Shown here one piece after another: positions 39,918 through 48,968 of a DNA stretch of 64,000 nt. How positions within the stretch are numbered: position 1 is the stretch's first letter; each line of letters starts with the position of its first letter. Under the pieces are notes generated by a model. The model was not told the origin of the DNA and searched no databases. It was given only the letters and a program-made list of their open reading frames with translations. The position numbers were made by a program, and so were the translations under genes. The stretch is taken from assembly GCA_002297815.1 (NCBI GenBank), contig DBKH01000067.1, positions 31,141 through 95,140 on the forward strand. Direction: 5' to 3'. This DNA comes from Bacteroidales bacterium UBA755. Lineage in GTDB: Bacteria; Bacteroidota; Bacteroidia; Bacteroidales; UBA932.

Positions 39918-41264
39918 ATGAGCATTTTTCCCGTAACAGCCATCCGTACGGCTTCTATTGTATTGATTTCATGTGCGTTCTGCATATCATCACAAGCACA
40001 GTCGTACAATAATCTAATTGAAGAGAACCCTGAAAGGGCTGGAGGTGTCTATCACTACTACGAGTACACTCCACAAGAGATCACCAAGGCGCCAAAGGGT
40101 TACAAGCCATTCTACATAAGCCACTACGGAAGACACGGTTCTCGCTACCACACAGGAGCAGGGCTATTCAAAAAAGCTGTTGAGAGCCTTTCGGCTGCTG
40201 AAAAAGCGAATCTCTTGACTGACGAAGGAATATTACTGAAAGCAAGAATTGACACCCTAAATTCTGAGCATCAAGGGATGTTCGGAATGTTAACGGAGAG
40301 AGGAGCAGCGGAGCATCGTGGGATTGCTGGAAGAATGTATAAAAACTATCCTGAGGTATTTAATGGTAAACGCCACGAGGTAGAGTGCGTTTCCAGTTAC
40401 TGGCCTAGGTGCCTTGTGAGCATGGCAAATTTCACAGCAGTCTTGCAAGAGAATAGGGGGGACTTGAGATTCCACTACCTTACCGGCCCAAAGTATCTAG
40501 ACTACATCAGCATGGATTTGGACACGAAGGAGGTAATGAAAGGCTCAAATGTGCTCAGACGCCACTTGCTAGACAGTCTTGTCTCCTATGAGAGGTTCTT
40601 CGATGCCATCTTTACAGACTCTGCCAAAGCCCTAAGTCTCATTGACAAGCCCAAAGAGTTCATGGATGATGTTTTCCTCGCTGGAGGAATCAGTCCAAAC
40701 ACTTTGAGCCATCCTGACATATTCAGTCATTTCACGACTGACGAGCTCATCGGTCTTTGGATTTCAAGGAATGACAAATTCTATTATAGTTTTGGCATTT
40801 CTGCTGAAGAGGGTGAATATGTGTCCGCAATAGCAAAGCCTCTCATTGAGGACATTATCACTAAGGCTGATGAAGCCCTCAAGGCGGGCAGTGAAAGGGC
40901 TGCCGATCTTAGGTTCGGCCATGATGTCGGGCTCCTTCCTCTTGTCGGAACTATCGGAATCGAGGGGATGGAAAAGCGCTGGAAGTCCGCTGACGTCCAT
41001 AACCATTGGTTTGATTTTCAAATGATTCCAATGGCATCCAATCTTCAGATGATCTTTTACAAGAACAAGAAAGGAGACGTGCTCGTCAAACTTGTCTATA
41101 ATGACAAAGAGACTACAATCCCTGCCGTCAAAGCCTACAATGGTCCATTCTACAAATGGAGCGACCTTCGCGACTATCTCCAAAAGACTTCCGCTGCCAT
41201 CTCTGACGAACACATCGTCAAAGACAACAGCGGAAAAGAACGCACCGGTGTTTCCGGGTTATAA
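39918..41264 (+). CDS. Secreted histidine acid phosphatase (phytase/MINPP-like)
   Basis: A 448-residue exported phosphatase. The signal peptide is at residues 1-28 (ending SSQAQ). The catalytic motif RHGSRYH lies at 72-78 and the proton-donor region RFGHDVGLLPL near residue 335 has His-Asp, as in branch-2 histidine acid phosphatases. Known Bacteroides relatives (MINPP type) dephosphorylate inositol hexakisphosphate and are exported. It would release phosphate from phytate or sugar phosphates outside the cytoplasm. The stop lies one base from the convergent deoC stop. Confidence 0.88.
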   Translation: MSIFPVTAIRTASIVLISCAFCISSQAQSYNNLIEENPERAGGVYHYYEYTPQEITKAPKGYKPFYISHYGRHGSRYHTGAGLFKKAVESLSAAEKANLLTDEGILLKARIDTLNSEHQGMFGMLTERGAAEHRGIAGRMYKNYPEVFNGKRHEVECVSSYWPRCLVSMANFTAVLQENRGDLRFHYLTGPKYLDYISMDLDTKEVMKGSNVLRRHLLDSLVSYERFFDAIFTDSAKALSLIDKPKEFMDDVFLAGGISPNTLSHPDIFSHFTTDELIGLWISRNDKFYYSFGISAEEGEYVSAIAKPLIEDIITKADEALKAGSERAADLRFGHDVGLLPLVGTIGIEGMEKRWKSADVHNHWFDFQMIPMASNLQMIFYKNKKGDVLVKLVYNDKETTIPAVKAYNGPFYKWSDLRDYLQKTSAAISDEHIVKDNSGKERTGVSGL

Positions 41265-41265
41265 T

Positions 41266-42171
41266 CTAGAAATAGACTACTGTTTTCTGCTCTATTGATG
41301 ACATCAGAGAGTTGGCGAGACGGCTCACTCCAAAACGGAACAAATCCTTATTAATCCATTCGTTGCCAAGAATCGACTTTGCAATGGAATGGTAGCATAC
41401 TGCATCTTTGGAAGTGGAGATTCCACCTGCCGCTTTGAAGCCAACTCTACGGCCTGTCTTCTCATAAAATGCCTTAATGCACTCACACATGACATAGGCA
41501 GCCATAGGAGTGGCGTTCACACTGACCTTACCGGTAGAAGTCTTGATAAAGTCCGCGCCCTCTTCCATAGCCAGAAATGATGCATTCGCAATGTTTTCCG
41601 GAGTAATCAACAGCCCCGTCTCAAGGATGACTTTGAGAGTCACCTTACGGCCTAGTTTAGAAGCGGCTTTGTCTATCGACTCACGAATGGTCCTGATTTC
41701 CTTACGAGTGGATGCCTCATCTCCAACCATGAAAGCATTCAATGCAAGCACAATGTCAATCTCATCGGCACCTGCCTCAACAGCCATCTCACACTCCTTG
41801 ACTTTAACTTCAAGAAAACTCTGAGAAGTTGGGAAGCAACCAGCGACAGAGGTAACATGGACAGATGAAGAAACTAGATTCTCCCTCACTAAAGAAGCGA
41901 AATTAGGGAAAACACAAATCGAAGCTGGAAGTGGATATTCAGGATAGTCTTTCATAAAAGAATTGACCTTCCCGACCAACTTCTTGACAGACTCCGGAGT
42001 GTCGTCCGAATGGAGAGTGGTCAAGTCCATCAACGCCATGCAGTTTTTAAGGACTTCCGGGGAAGTAACATTGTCAAGATTGGCCGCTATAGCGTCCAAT
42101 CTTTTATTAATACGCTCCTTATCAGGGGAATAGCCATAACTAGCAAACAAAGATTCCATATCGTATAACAT
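41266..42171 (-). CDS. deoC: Deoxyribose-phosphate aldolase
   Basis: Splits deoxyribose-5-phosphate into glyceraldehyde-3-phosphate and acetaldehyde in deoxynucleoside catabolism. The Schiff-base lysine lies in GADFIKTSTGKVSVNATP. The barrel strands AGADEIDIVLALNAF and VGFKAAGGIST are typical. About 301 residues from the ATG at 42171; another ATG at 42159 is possible and a TTG at 42204 is unlikely. It is the last gene of the probable ftsY-to-deoC operon. Confidence 0.94.
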   Translation of the reverse strand: MLYDMESLFASYGYSPDKERINKRLDAIAANLDNVTSPEVLKNCMALMDLTTLHSDDTPESVKKLVGKVNSFMKDYPEYPLPASICVFPNFASLVRENLVSSSVHVTSVAGCFPTSQSFLEVKVKECEMAVEAGADEIDIVLALNAFMVGDEASTRKEIRTIRESIDKAASKLGRKVTLKVILETGLLITPENIANASFLAMEEGADFIKTSTGKVSVNATPMAAYVMCECIKAFYEKTGRRVGFKAAGGISTSKDAVCYHSIAKSILGNEWINKDLFRFGVSRLANSLMSSIEQKTVVYF

Positions 42172-42181
42172 TAAAATATTA

Positions 42182-42937
42182 TTATCCTCGTACTTGTATG
42201 ACAAAACCTTCTTCTCGCAAAGGTTTGACTAATTCGTTCATGCATGCCTCTGAAAATTTCTCCAGATTAGCTGCTGGTGCTACCCTATCCAAGGTATAGA
42301 CCATAATCTCCCGCGGTCTCAATCTTCGGACAATATTCATCCAGCCATCTAGAACTTCGGGTGAGGACGAGTCGAAATCAGGAGATTTCAAAAACATCGT
42401 CTGCAACACAAAGTTCCCTTCAAATTTCATAAGATACTGCACAATGTCCTCAACATGATACTCCCCTTGCGGCTGATTGATTATTGCCGCCAAAGCATCA
42501 GTAGGGGCGTCAATCTTCAGAATAGGGTTGTCAACTTTGGTCAATGCCTCGAAAACATCCGTACGGTATGTTCTTGTTGCATTAGATAGAACAGAAACCT
42601 TGGCATTCGGAAAATATCTGTTTCTAAGTTCCAATGTGATGTCAATAATATTGGCGAAATCCGGATTCAAGGTAGGTTCTCCATCTCCGGAGAAAGTGAT
42701 CGAATCAATCTGGATCCCCAAAGCTGCACATTCTTTCAGTTTAGCATCAAGTGCAACACGGAGTTCATCGGCAGAAGGAAGACGTCTGTCTCCTTTCCCG
42801 TCTTTGTTCCAACCGCATTCACAATAAATGCAATCGAAATTGCACAATTTGCCTCTAGTCGGCAAAAGGTTGATTCCCAAAGAAGAGCCTAACCTTCTGG
42901 AGTGAATAGGACCGAACACCAACTCTTCTCTCATCAT
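42182..42937 (-). CDS. Radical SAM protein
   Basis: A 251-residue radical-SAM enzyme. The iron-sulfur motif CNFDCIYC (Cys32, 36, 39) is preceded by RRLGSSLGINLLP, and the SAM-binding segment is ITFSGDGEPTLNP. This layout (GPIHSRRLGxSLG) is that of a widespread uncharacterised group annotated simply as radical SAM. No SPASM extension. It lies two bases after the amidohydrolase and 10 bases before deoC. Substrate unknown. Confidence 0.9.
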   Translation of the reverse strand: MMREELVFGPIHSRRLGSSLGINLLPTRGKLCNFDCIYCECGWNKDGKGDRRLPSADELRVALDAKLKECAALGIQIDSITFSGDGEPTLNPDFANIIDITLELRNRYFPNAKVSVLSNATRTYRTDVFEALTKVDNPILKIDAPTDALAAIINQPQGEYHVEDIVQYLMKFEGNFVLQTMFLKSPDFDSSSPEVLDGWMNIVRRLRPREIMVYTLDRVAPAANLEKFSEACMNELVKPLREEGFVIQVRG

Positions 42938-42939
42938 AG

Positions 42940-44124
42940 CTAAACTATTCTATGCGATGAACTTCTCTGGGTCAGACGGCAGTCTTCACTGACATTATCA
43001 ATAAGGACCAAACCAGGCCTCATCCCAAGCCTAATAGAACCATATTCCTTCTCTTTAGAAAGGAACTCCGCACCGTTGCTGCATGCCCACTTCAAAAGTT
43101 CAGGCATTTCCACTTCTGGGAAATTACTTTGAAGGCAAAACAGTTCCTTGACCATGTCAAGATCGTCATTGCTGGAAAGAGAATCCGTACCGACAGTGAT
43201 CTTCAAACCATTGCGACGCATCAAAGAGATGGGTGGCAGCACATTCTGAATGAATATGTTCGACAACGGACACAAAGCAATAAACGGATGAGTCATCACC
43301 TGCTTGACTGCATCTATACCCTCTTGGTCGAGACAAACTTCATGGACAAGAAGAATATGCTCGTTGAAAGGAGCTGGATGAACCTTCTTCAACCTGTCGA
43401 TAAAATACAGCAGAGATGATTTGCCCGTAACAGGCGGAACACTCATTCCCGCGGCTTTCCGGTTTTCCCACATAGCTCCTCGCCCGTACTTAAGCATGTC
43501 TTCCTCTTCCTCAGTCTCCTCGGAATGATAAGAAAGATAGCCAGACTTCAAAGCGTCAGCTGAAGCAGCACTTACCAACTCAGGGCTCATCGTATAGCAA
43601 GAATGAGGAGTTGGTGCAGCATCTAGTCCATAACTCTCAGCTTCTTTCTTAAGCCTTCGTACAGAAGACATCACGGAATCACAATCCTTTGGCTCAGTCC
43701 CAAAAACTTCCAAAAATGTTCTTGTGTAAATAGGAGAAGCTTTTTTTATCGCAAAAGTGTCTGAACAGTTGCTGATGTCAGCCATGGCTGACACTCCCCT
43801 ATTCCACATCACATCGCTCCAATGTTGGATGTCACGAAGCTTCTCGTCCAAGCTTTTGTTGTCCCTCATGGCATTGATTTGGTCGATAAAACCTGCCATG
43901 CCTGTACCCTTGCGGAAAGACTTCCAAAGGTACGATAGTTCAAGGTGGCAGTGGGTGTTCACGAAGCCAGGGGCTATGCACCCCTTCACAAAATTATTCT
44001 CAACTTTAGGATCTGGGCAGACGCCTAATGAAGTAATGGTTCCATCTTCAGAATATTCAACGAAACCATCCTTGATAGGGGCACCATCTAAAGTAAAAAC
44101 ATATTCAGCAGCTATTCTGTTCAT
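42940..44124 (-). CDS. Amidohydrolase (chlorohydrolase/deaminase type)
   Basis: A 394-residue TIM-barrel metal hydrolase. The metal motif HCHLELS lies near residue 57. TPHSCYTMS, YHSEETEEEED, LVHEVCL and GTDSLSSNDDLD carry the later metal His and Asp residues, as in the SAH/MTA-deaminase and guanine-deaminase branch. It probably deaminates or hydrolyses a purine-like or cyclic substrate. The start overlaps the DUF4296 stop by four bases. Substrate cannot be named. Confidence 0.88.
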   Translation of the reverse strand: MNRIAAEYVFTLDGAPIKDGFVEYSEDGTITSLGVCPDPKVENNFVKGCIAPGFVNTHCHLELSYLWKSFRKGTGMAGFIDQINAMRDNKSLDEKLRDIQHWSDVMWNRGVSAMADISNCSDTFAIKKASPIYTRTFLEVFGTEPKDCDSVMSSVRRLKKEAESYGLDAAPTPHSCYTMSPELVSAASADALKSGYLSYHSEETEEEEDMLKYGRGAMWENRKAAGMSVPPVTGKSSLLYFIDRLKKVHPAPFNEHILLVHEVCLDQEGIDAVKQVMTHPFIALCPLSNIFIQNVLPPISLMRRNGLKITVGTDSLSSNDDLDMVKELFCLQSNFPEVEMPELLKWACSNGAEFLSKEKEYGSIRLGMRPGLVLIDNVSEDCRLTQRSSSHRIV

Positions 44125-44753
44125 TCAACAACCAAATCTTCTTGTAATTTTATCAAATTTAATTTGCGGAACGGCTCTTTTTGGACACGGTTGGGAGTCG
44201 TGTCCCTTACGGTCAACGCTGGGCCTTGAACAACAGTGTCCTCGATTACTGGAACGGGGACATAAACACCCAATGTGTCCTTCTCAAAATGAATAGTGTC
44301 AATCCTAAAGTCTGTGTCAAATGCATCCAAGAATGAATTGAAAACCCTTGTTGCTGAGTTCTTTCTGGCATTATACACAGAATCAGCTAGATGGCGCAAT
44401 TTATCTTCTTGGGAAATCTTAGCATTGAGATTCCACAGTTCTTTTCTAAGATCTTTCTCGACACGAGCGACCATCTCCGCATAACGTTTAGGGTCATTAA
44501 GATAACGATCTACGCTTTTCTGATAGTCTTTGAGAGTGTAACCGTAACGCTCAAAAATTGGCTCATAGAACCAAGTTGTGTCAGCCATGTTCCTCTTGTC
44601 CGGATTCTTGGCCAACCACTGATCTGCGAGAAGCATCTCCCGATAGATCCTCTCCATCTTTCGAACAGGGATAACGCGAGCACTACGGCCACACGACAAA
44701 AGCAGTGAAGCCATAATCACCAACAGAAGAACTATCTTGAGAGCCTTTTTCAT
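44121..44753 (-). CDS. DUF4296 lipoprotein
   Basis: A 210-residue predicted lipoprotein. The lipobox LLSC is at about residue 21. The DUF4296 core follows: MERIYREMLLADQWLAKNP, then FYEPIFERYGYTLKDYQKSV and DPKRYAEMVARVEKDLRKEL. DUF4296 proteins are small, helical and of unknown role in Bacteroidota. It begins five bases after pheT and overlaps the amidohydrolase. Confidence 0.88.
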   Translation of the reverse strand: MKKALKIVLLLVIMASLLLSCGRSARVIPVRKMERIYREMLLADQWLAKNPDKRNMADTTWFYEPIFERYGYTLKDYQKSVDRYLNDPKRYAEMVARVEKDLRKELWNLNAKISQEDKLRHLADSVYNARKNSATRVFNSFLDAFDTDFRIDTIHFEKDTLGVYVPVPVIEDTVVQGPALTVRDTTPNRVQKEPFRKLNLIKLQEDLVVE

Positions 44754-44758
44754 GTTTA

Positions 44759-47200
44759 TTATCTTAATGTAGCACCGTACTCATTCTGGAAAGTAGAGAG
44801 CAGTTTCTTCATTATCCTCTCGACATCTTCATCGGTCAATGTTTTCTCAAGATCCTGAAGGACAAAGCCTAAAGCATACTGCTTCTTCCCGGCCGGAATC
44901 TTGTCACCACGATAGACATCAAACAATGTTACCTGCTTAAGGAGTTTCTTTCCAGCTTTGAATGAACTCTTGTAAAGATCAGCATAGCTGACACTCTCAT
45001 CAAGAAGGAGAGCAAGATCCCTCCTGACCTCAGGGAACTTAGGCATCTCTTTGAAAGCCACCTTGTCCCTTTTCACAAGCTGGAAGAGGGTGTTCCAGTT
45101 AATCTCAGCTGCGAACACTGGCTGACGGATGCCGAACTTTTTGGCGATAGCTGGAGAGACAGTGCCGAGGACAGCGAGCGGAAGGTGCTGACCAGGAAGG
45201 GCGTAGGCGACACCTTCACTGAATATGTCAGCAGGAGCCGCAGTAGCTTCCATCTGGAAAAGATTGGCACCAAAACGTCTCAAAAGCAAATCCACATAAC
45301 CTTTCAGTTCGAAGAAGCTGCTCTTTCCCGGCTGGCTGTTCCATGACTTCTCCGGAGTTCCGGTCACGAACATAGAGAACGCTGGATGCTCCTCGTAGGA
45401 AGCCAAAGTCTTGCCGTCCATTTCAGGATTACGGCTATAGACAGAACCATATTCAAAGAGCTTCATCGAGGAAATCTGGCGGTTCAGATTGTAAGCAACA
45501 ACCTCAAGACCACTGAATATGAGGGTTTGTCTCATCACATTCAGATCGGAACTCAAAGGGTTGACGATCGTAACGCTCTTTTCCTCCGGATAAGTTGTCA
45601 GTCCCTTATAGTAGGCGCCCTTGGTGAGGGAGTTGTTCATTATCTCGACAAATCCGTTGGCTGCCAAGAAGTTGGAAATTCCGTTACGAATAGCCTCCGG
45701 TTCTGGTGAAGGAGTGGCATTGACAGACATCTTCATGTGCTGAGGCAGGTCGATGTTGTTGTAGCCATAGATTCGCAGAATCTCCTCTACAACATCACAT
45801 TCTCTTGTGACATCGATCATGTAGGATGGTGCAGCAACCTTGGCTCCCCCTTCACGCTTCTCGATAAACTCGTAGGTGAGAGCGGAGAGGATCTTCTCAA
45901 TCGTGTCATGACCAATCTTCTTGCCTATGAATTTCTCAATGCGGTCATAGTCAAGGTCGATAACCTTTTTCTCGATTTTGGCCGGGTAAAATTCCTCGAT
46001 TCCACCAACAATTTCTCCACCGGCAACTTCTTGAATCAGAAGAGCGGCACGCTTGGCAGCATATTCATTGATTCCTGGATCGGCACCTCTTTCATAACGG
46101 AACGAGGCATCTGTCTGGAGAGTGTGTCTCTTGGATGTCTTGCGAATCGAGCCTGGATCGAAATAAGCACTCTCTACGAAGACATTCACAGTGTCTGCCT
46201 TCACACCGGAATTAATTCCTCCGAACACTCCAGCGATGCACATCGGACCGTCTGCGTTGGCGATAACGATGTCATCTGCTGAAAGTTTCCTTTCGACTTC
46301 GTCAAGTGTGACAATCTTTTCTCCCTCGGAGGCTCTCCTAACAATGACCTTTCCACCTATGATTTTGTCAGCATCAAATGTGTGGAGTGGTTGGCCGAGT
46401 TCAAAGAGAACAAAATTGGAGACATCTACCACATTGTCAATTGGTCTAAGGCCGATTGACATCAATTTCTTCTGAAGCCATTCCGGTGAAGGGCCAACCT
46501 TTACCCCCTTAATTGTGATTCCACAATAGCGCGGAGCAGCAGTCGCATCTTGGACCTCTACAGGGATACCCTTTCCCACACCCGGTTTCCAAGCATCTAC
46601 CGAAGGGTACTTGAATGAGCAAGGAATATTATTGAGTGTCATCCATGCATAGAGGTCGCGAGCCACACCGATATGTGAGGCAGCGTCCACCCTGTTGGCT
46701 GTAATCTCATACTCAATGACGGCTTCAGTCTTGAGATGAAGATAGTCCTTGGCTGGAGTTCCTACAGGAGCATCTGCTGGAAGGACCTTGATGCCTGCAT
46801 GATCGTTGCCGATTCCGAGCTCATCCTCAGCGCAGATCATTCCGAACGACTCCACTCCACGAATTTTGGACTTCTTTATCTTGAAATCGCCCGGCAACAC
46901 AGCACCGATTCTTGCAAACAGCACTTTCTGGCCGGCAGCCACGTTCGGAGCTCCGCAAACAACGGTAAGAGGTTCTCCCGTGCCATCGTTCACCTTTGTG
47001 ACATGAAGATGATCCGAATCAGGGTGAGCTTCACACTCAAGAACCTCAGCGACAACGACTCCAGCGAGTCCACCAGGGATTTCTTCCTGTTCCTCGACAC
47101 CGTCAACCTCAATTCCTATAGCTGTCATAGCTTCCGCAATCTGCTGCGGAGTCAAGTCGGATTCAAGATAATCCTTAAGCCAATTGTAAGAAACTTTCAT
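44759..47200 (-). CDS. pheT: Phenylalanyl-tRNA synthetase beta subunit
   Basis: An 813-residue subunit that pairs with PheS to charge tRNA-Phe. It has the N-terminal MKVSYNWLKDYL and tRNA-binding OB domain (about 40-155), the B3/B4 editing region, B5, and a C-terminal anticodon-binding domain (KFPEVRRDLALLLDE). The length is normal for the bacterial full-length form. pheS is not adjacent. It starts 11 bases after ftsY. Confidence 0.97.
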   Translation of the reverse strand: MKVSYNWLKDYLESDLTPQQIAEAMTAIGIEVDGVEEQEEIPGGLAGVVVAEVLECEAHPDSDHLHVTKVNDGTGEPLTVVCGAPNVAAGQKVLFARIGAVLPGDFKIKKSKIRGVESFGMICAEDELGIGNDHAGIKVLPADAPVGTPAKDYLHLKTEAVIEYEITANRVDAASHIGVARDLYAWMTLNNIPCSFKYPSVDAWKPGVGKGIPVEVQDATAAPRYCGITIKGVKVGPSPEWLQKKLMSIGLRPIDNVVDVSNFVLFELGQPLHTFDADKIIGGKVIVRRASEGEKIVTLDEVERKLSADDIVIANADGPMCIAGVFGGINSGVKADTVNVFVESAYFDPGSIRKTSKRHTLQTDASFRYERGADPGINEYAAKRAALLIQEVAGGEIVGGIEEFYPAKIEKKVIDLDYDRIEKFIGKKIGHDTIEKILSALTYEFIEKREGGAKVAAPSYMIDVTRECDVVEEILRIYGYNNIDLPQHMKMSVNATPSPEPEAIRNGISNFLAANGFVEIMNNSLTKGAYYKGLTTYPEEKSVTIVNPLSSDLNVMRQTLIFSGLEVVAYNLNRQISSMKLFEYGSVYSRNPEMDGKTLASYEEHPAFSMFVTGTPEKSWNSQPGKSSFFELKGYVDLLLRRFGANLFQMEATAAPADIFSEGVAYALPGQHLPLAVLGTVSPAIAKKFGIRQPVFAAEINWNTLFQLVKRDKVAFKEMPKFPEVRRDLALLLDESVSYADLYKSSFKAGKKLLKQVTLFDVYRGDKIPAGKKQYALGFVLQDLEKTLTDEDVERIMKKLLSTFQNEYGATLR

Positions 47201-47211
47201 ATTATATGATT

Positions 47212-48144
47212 TTATTTTTCAATATCTTCCTTAGAAAACAATGAACTAACGAACTCTTTCTTGTCGAAGACTTTAAGGTCATCGATACCTTCACCGATGC
47301 CTATAAACTTGACAGGGACTTTCAACTGATCAACAATTCCGATGACAACTCCACCTTTCGCGGTTCCGTCAAGTTTGGTAATGGCCAAGGAGGTGATGTC
47401 CGTTGCACGGGAAAATTCCTTAGCTTGTTGATAAGCATTTTGTCCAGTTGAGGCATCCAGCACGAGAAGCACTTCATGAGGTGCATCAGGGATGACTTTA
47501 CGCATTACGTTACGGATTTTTGTCAACTCATTCATGAGGTCAATCCGGTTGTGGAGCCGTCCCGCAGTGTCGATAAGGACAACATCAGCACCTTTTGCTA
47601 CAGCCGAGTTCACCGTGTCGAAAGCCACAGAAGCTGGATCTGAGCCCATTCCCTGCTTGACGATTTCCACACCGGCTCGGTCTGCCCAGATCTGAAGTTG
47701 GTCAACGGCAGCAGCTCGAAATGTGTCAGCAGCTCCAATCATCACCTTCTTGCCCATGGCCTTATAACGAGCAGCAAGCTTGCCTATGGTTGTGGTCTTA
47801 CCTACTCCGTTCACCCCAACAACCATAACCACAAGCGGCTTTTTAGTTAGATCAAACGGCTCCTTCGGAGACTCCTCACCATCGACATTCATCAGAACAC
47901 CAATCTCGTCTCGGAGCATGCCTACAAGTTCATCAAAAGACATGTACTTGTCCTTGCTAACTCTTTCCTCAAGACTATCTACAACTTTCAGTGTGGTGTC
48001 CACGCCCATGTCCGAGGCCACGAGAGCTTCCTCAATGGCATCAAGGACGCTGTCGTCAACCTTGGATTTGCCGATTATAGACCGCGAAAGCCTCTGGAAG
48101 AAGCCCTCTTTCGTCTTCTTGACTCCTCTGTCAAACAATCCCAT
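47212..48144 (-). CDS. ftsY: Signal recognition particle receptor FtsY
   Basis: A 310-residue SRP GTPase that docks ribosome-SRP complexes at the inner membrane. It has the NG domain with P-loop VVGVNGVGKTTTIGKLA (about 112-128), DTFRAAAVDQL, DTAGRLHN and TKLDGTAKGG. The acidic A domain of E. coli is reduced to a short N-terminus. It heads the probable operon through pheT to deoC. Confidence 0.97.
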   Translation of the reverse strand: MGLFDRGVKKTKEGFFQRLSRSIIGKSKVDDSVLDAIEEALVASDMGVDTTLKVVDSLEERVSKDKYMSFDELVGMLRDEIGVLMNVDGEESPKEPFDLTKKPLVVMVVGVNGVGKTTTIGKLAARYKAMGKKVMIGAADTFRAAAVDQLQIWADRAGVEIVKQGMGSDPASVAFDTVNSAVAKGADVVLIDTAGRLHNRIDLMNELTKIRNVMRKVIPDAPHEVLLVLDASTGQNAYQQAKEFSRATDITSLAITKLDGTAKGGVVIGIVDQLKVPVKFIGIGEGIDDLKVFDKKEFVSSLFSKEDIEK

Positions 48145-48211
48145 AACGTTATCATTTGTAAACTTACAAAATTAATAAAAACCGAGCGCAATGTGAAATT
48201 TATTTCAACAC

Positions 48212-48248
48212 AAAGAGCGCAGGCGGTAAATTCCGTCTGCGCTCTTAA
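48212..48248 (-). terminator. Terminator of the L28-L33-DUF4295 unit
   Basis: AAGAGCGCAGRCGG-type arms form a 13-14 bp stem with about one mismatch around a 6-base loop. It sits 20 bases beyond the DUF4295 stop and before ftsY. T-rich sequence follows only weakly. Confidence 0.65.
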
Positions 48249-48266
48249 TATCATAATCACGGAAAA

Positions 48267-48428
48267 TTACTTTTTGTCCGCGAAGAAATCCTTTGTCTTC
48301 TCAGCCTCAACTAGAAGTTCAGTGAAGATGTAAGCTCCGGTCTTTGGTGACTTGTCCATACGGATGCACTTCACCATGCTCTTTGCGCCAGCTTTGGCGG
48401 CGAATGTAGCGACTGCTTTCTTTGCCAT
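48267..48428 (-). CDS. DUF4295 small basic protein
   Basis: A 53-residue basic protein starting MAKKAVATFAAKAGAKSM and ending FFADKK. It matches the short DUF4295 family, which in Bacteroidota is regularly encoded just after rpmB and rpmG and is suspected to be ribosome-associated. It lies 17 bases after rpmG. No start ambiguity. The ribosomal role is inferred from the conserved neighbourhood. Confidence 0.9.
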   Translation of the reverse strand: MAKKAVATFAAKAGAKSMVKCIRMDKSPKTGAYIFTELLVEAEKTKDFFADKK

Positions 48429-48445
48429 AGTCTATATCTCCAAAA

Positions 48446-48634
48446 TTACTTGATTTCACGATGAACTGTCACCTTGTGGAGGTAAGGATTGTACTTCTTG
48501 CGCTCCAAACGCTCAGGTGTGTTCTTTTTGTTCTTGGTTGTGATGTACCTTGAGATACCTGGAACACCGCTTGCTTTCTGCTCAGTGCATTCGAGGATGA
48601 CCTGCACCCTGTTTCCTTTTGCTTTCTTTGCCAT
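48446..48634 (-). CDS. rpmG: 50S ribosomal protein L33
   Basis: A 62-residue basic protein with L33 features: MAKKAKGNRVQVILECTEQK, RYITTKNKKNTPERLE and KYNPYLHKVTVHREIK. The zinc-binding cysteine pairs of some L33 forms are absent apart from one Cys, so it is the zinc-free type. It lies between rpmB and DUF4295. Confidence 0.97.
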   Translation of the reverse strand: MAKKAKGNRVQVILECTEQKASGVPGISRYITTKNKKNTPERLERKKYNPYLHKVTVHREIK

Positions 48635-48647
48635 AACTCAATAGATT

Positions 48648-48890
48648 TTAAACAAGGCCGACATATCCTTTAGCCTGTGCCTCTCTGAGAGCAGCGTCAA
48701 GGCCTTTCTTCTCGATGGTTCTCATTCCTTTGCAGGAAACCTTCAATGTGATGAATCTCTGCTCAGCCTCAGACCAGAACTTCTTGGTCTTGAGGTTGAG
48801 GGCGAACTCGCGCTTAGTGCGAAGCTTTGAGTGAGCGACATTGTTGCCGATCATTCTCTTTCGTCCTGTGATTTGACAAACTTTTGCCAT
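48648..48890 (-). CDS. rpmB: 50S ribosomal protein L28
   Basis: An 80-residue basic protein beginning MAKVCQITGRKRMIGNNVAH, the L28 signature. It is a component of the large subunit near the E-site region. First gene of the rpmB-rpmG-DUF4295 group, 13 bases before rpmG. Confidence 0.97.
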   Translation of the reverse strand: MAKVCQITGRKRMIGNNVAHSKLRTKREFALNLKTKKFWSEAEQRFITLKVSCKGMRTIEKKGLDAALREAQAKGYVGLV

Positions 48891-48968
48891 GATATTTTAC
48901 TTTTTTATTGATTCAAAATTAATTGCGGGTTGCAAATTTCGCTCTAAATTTTCAGAATCGCAAATAAT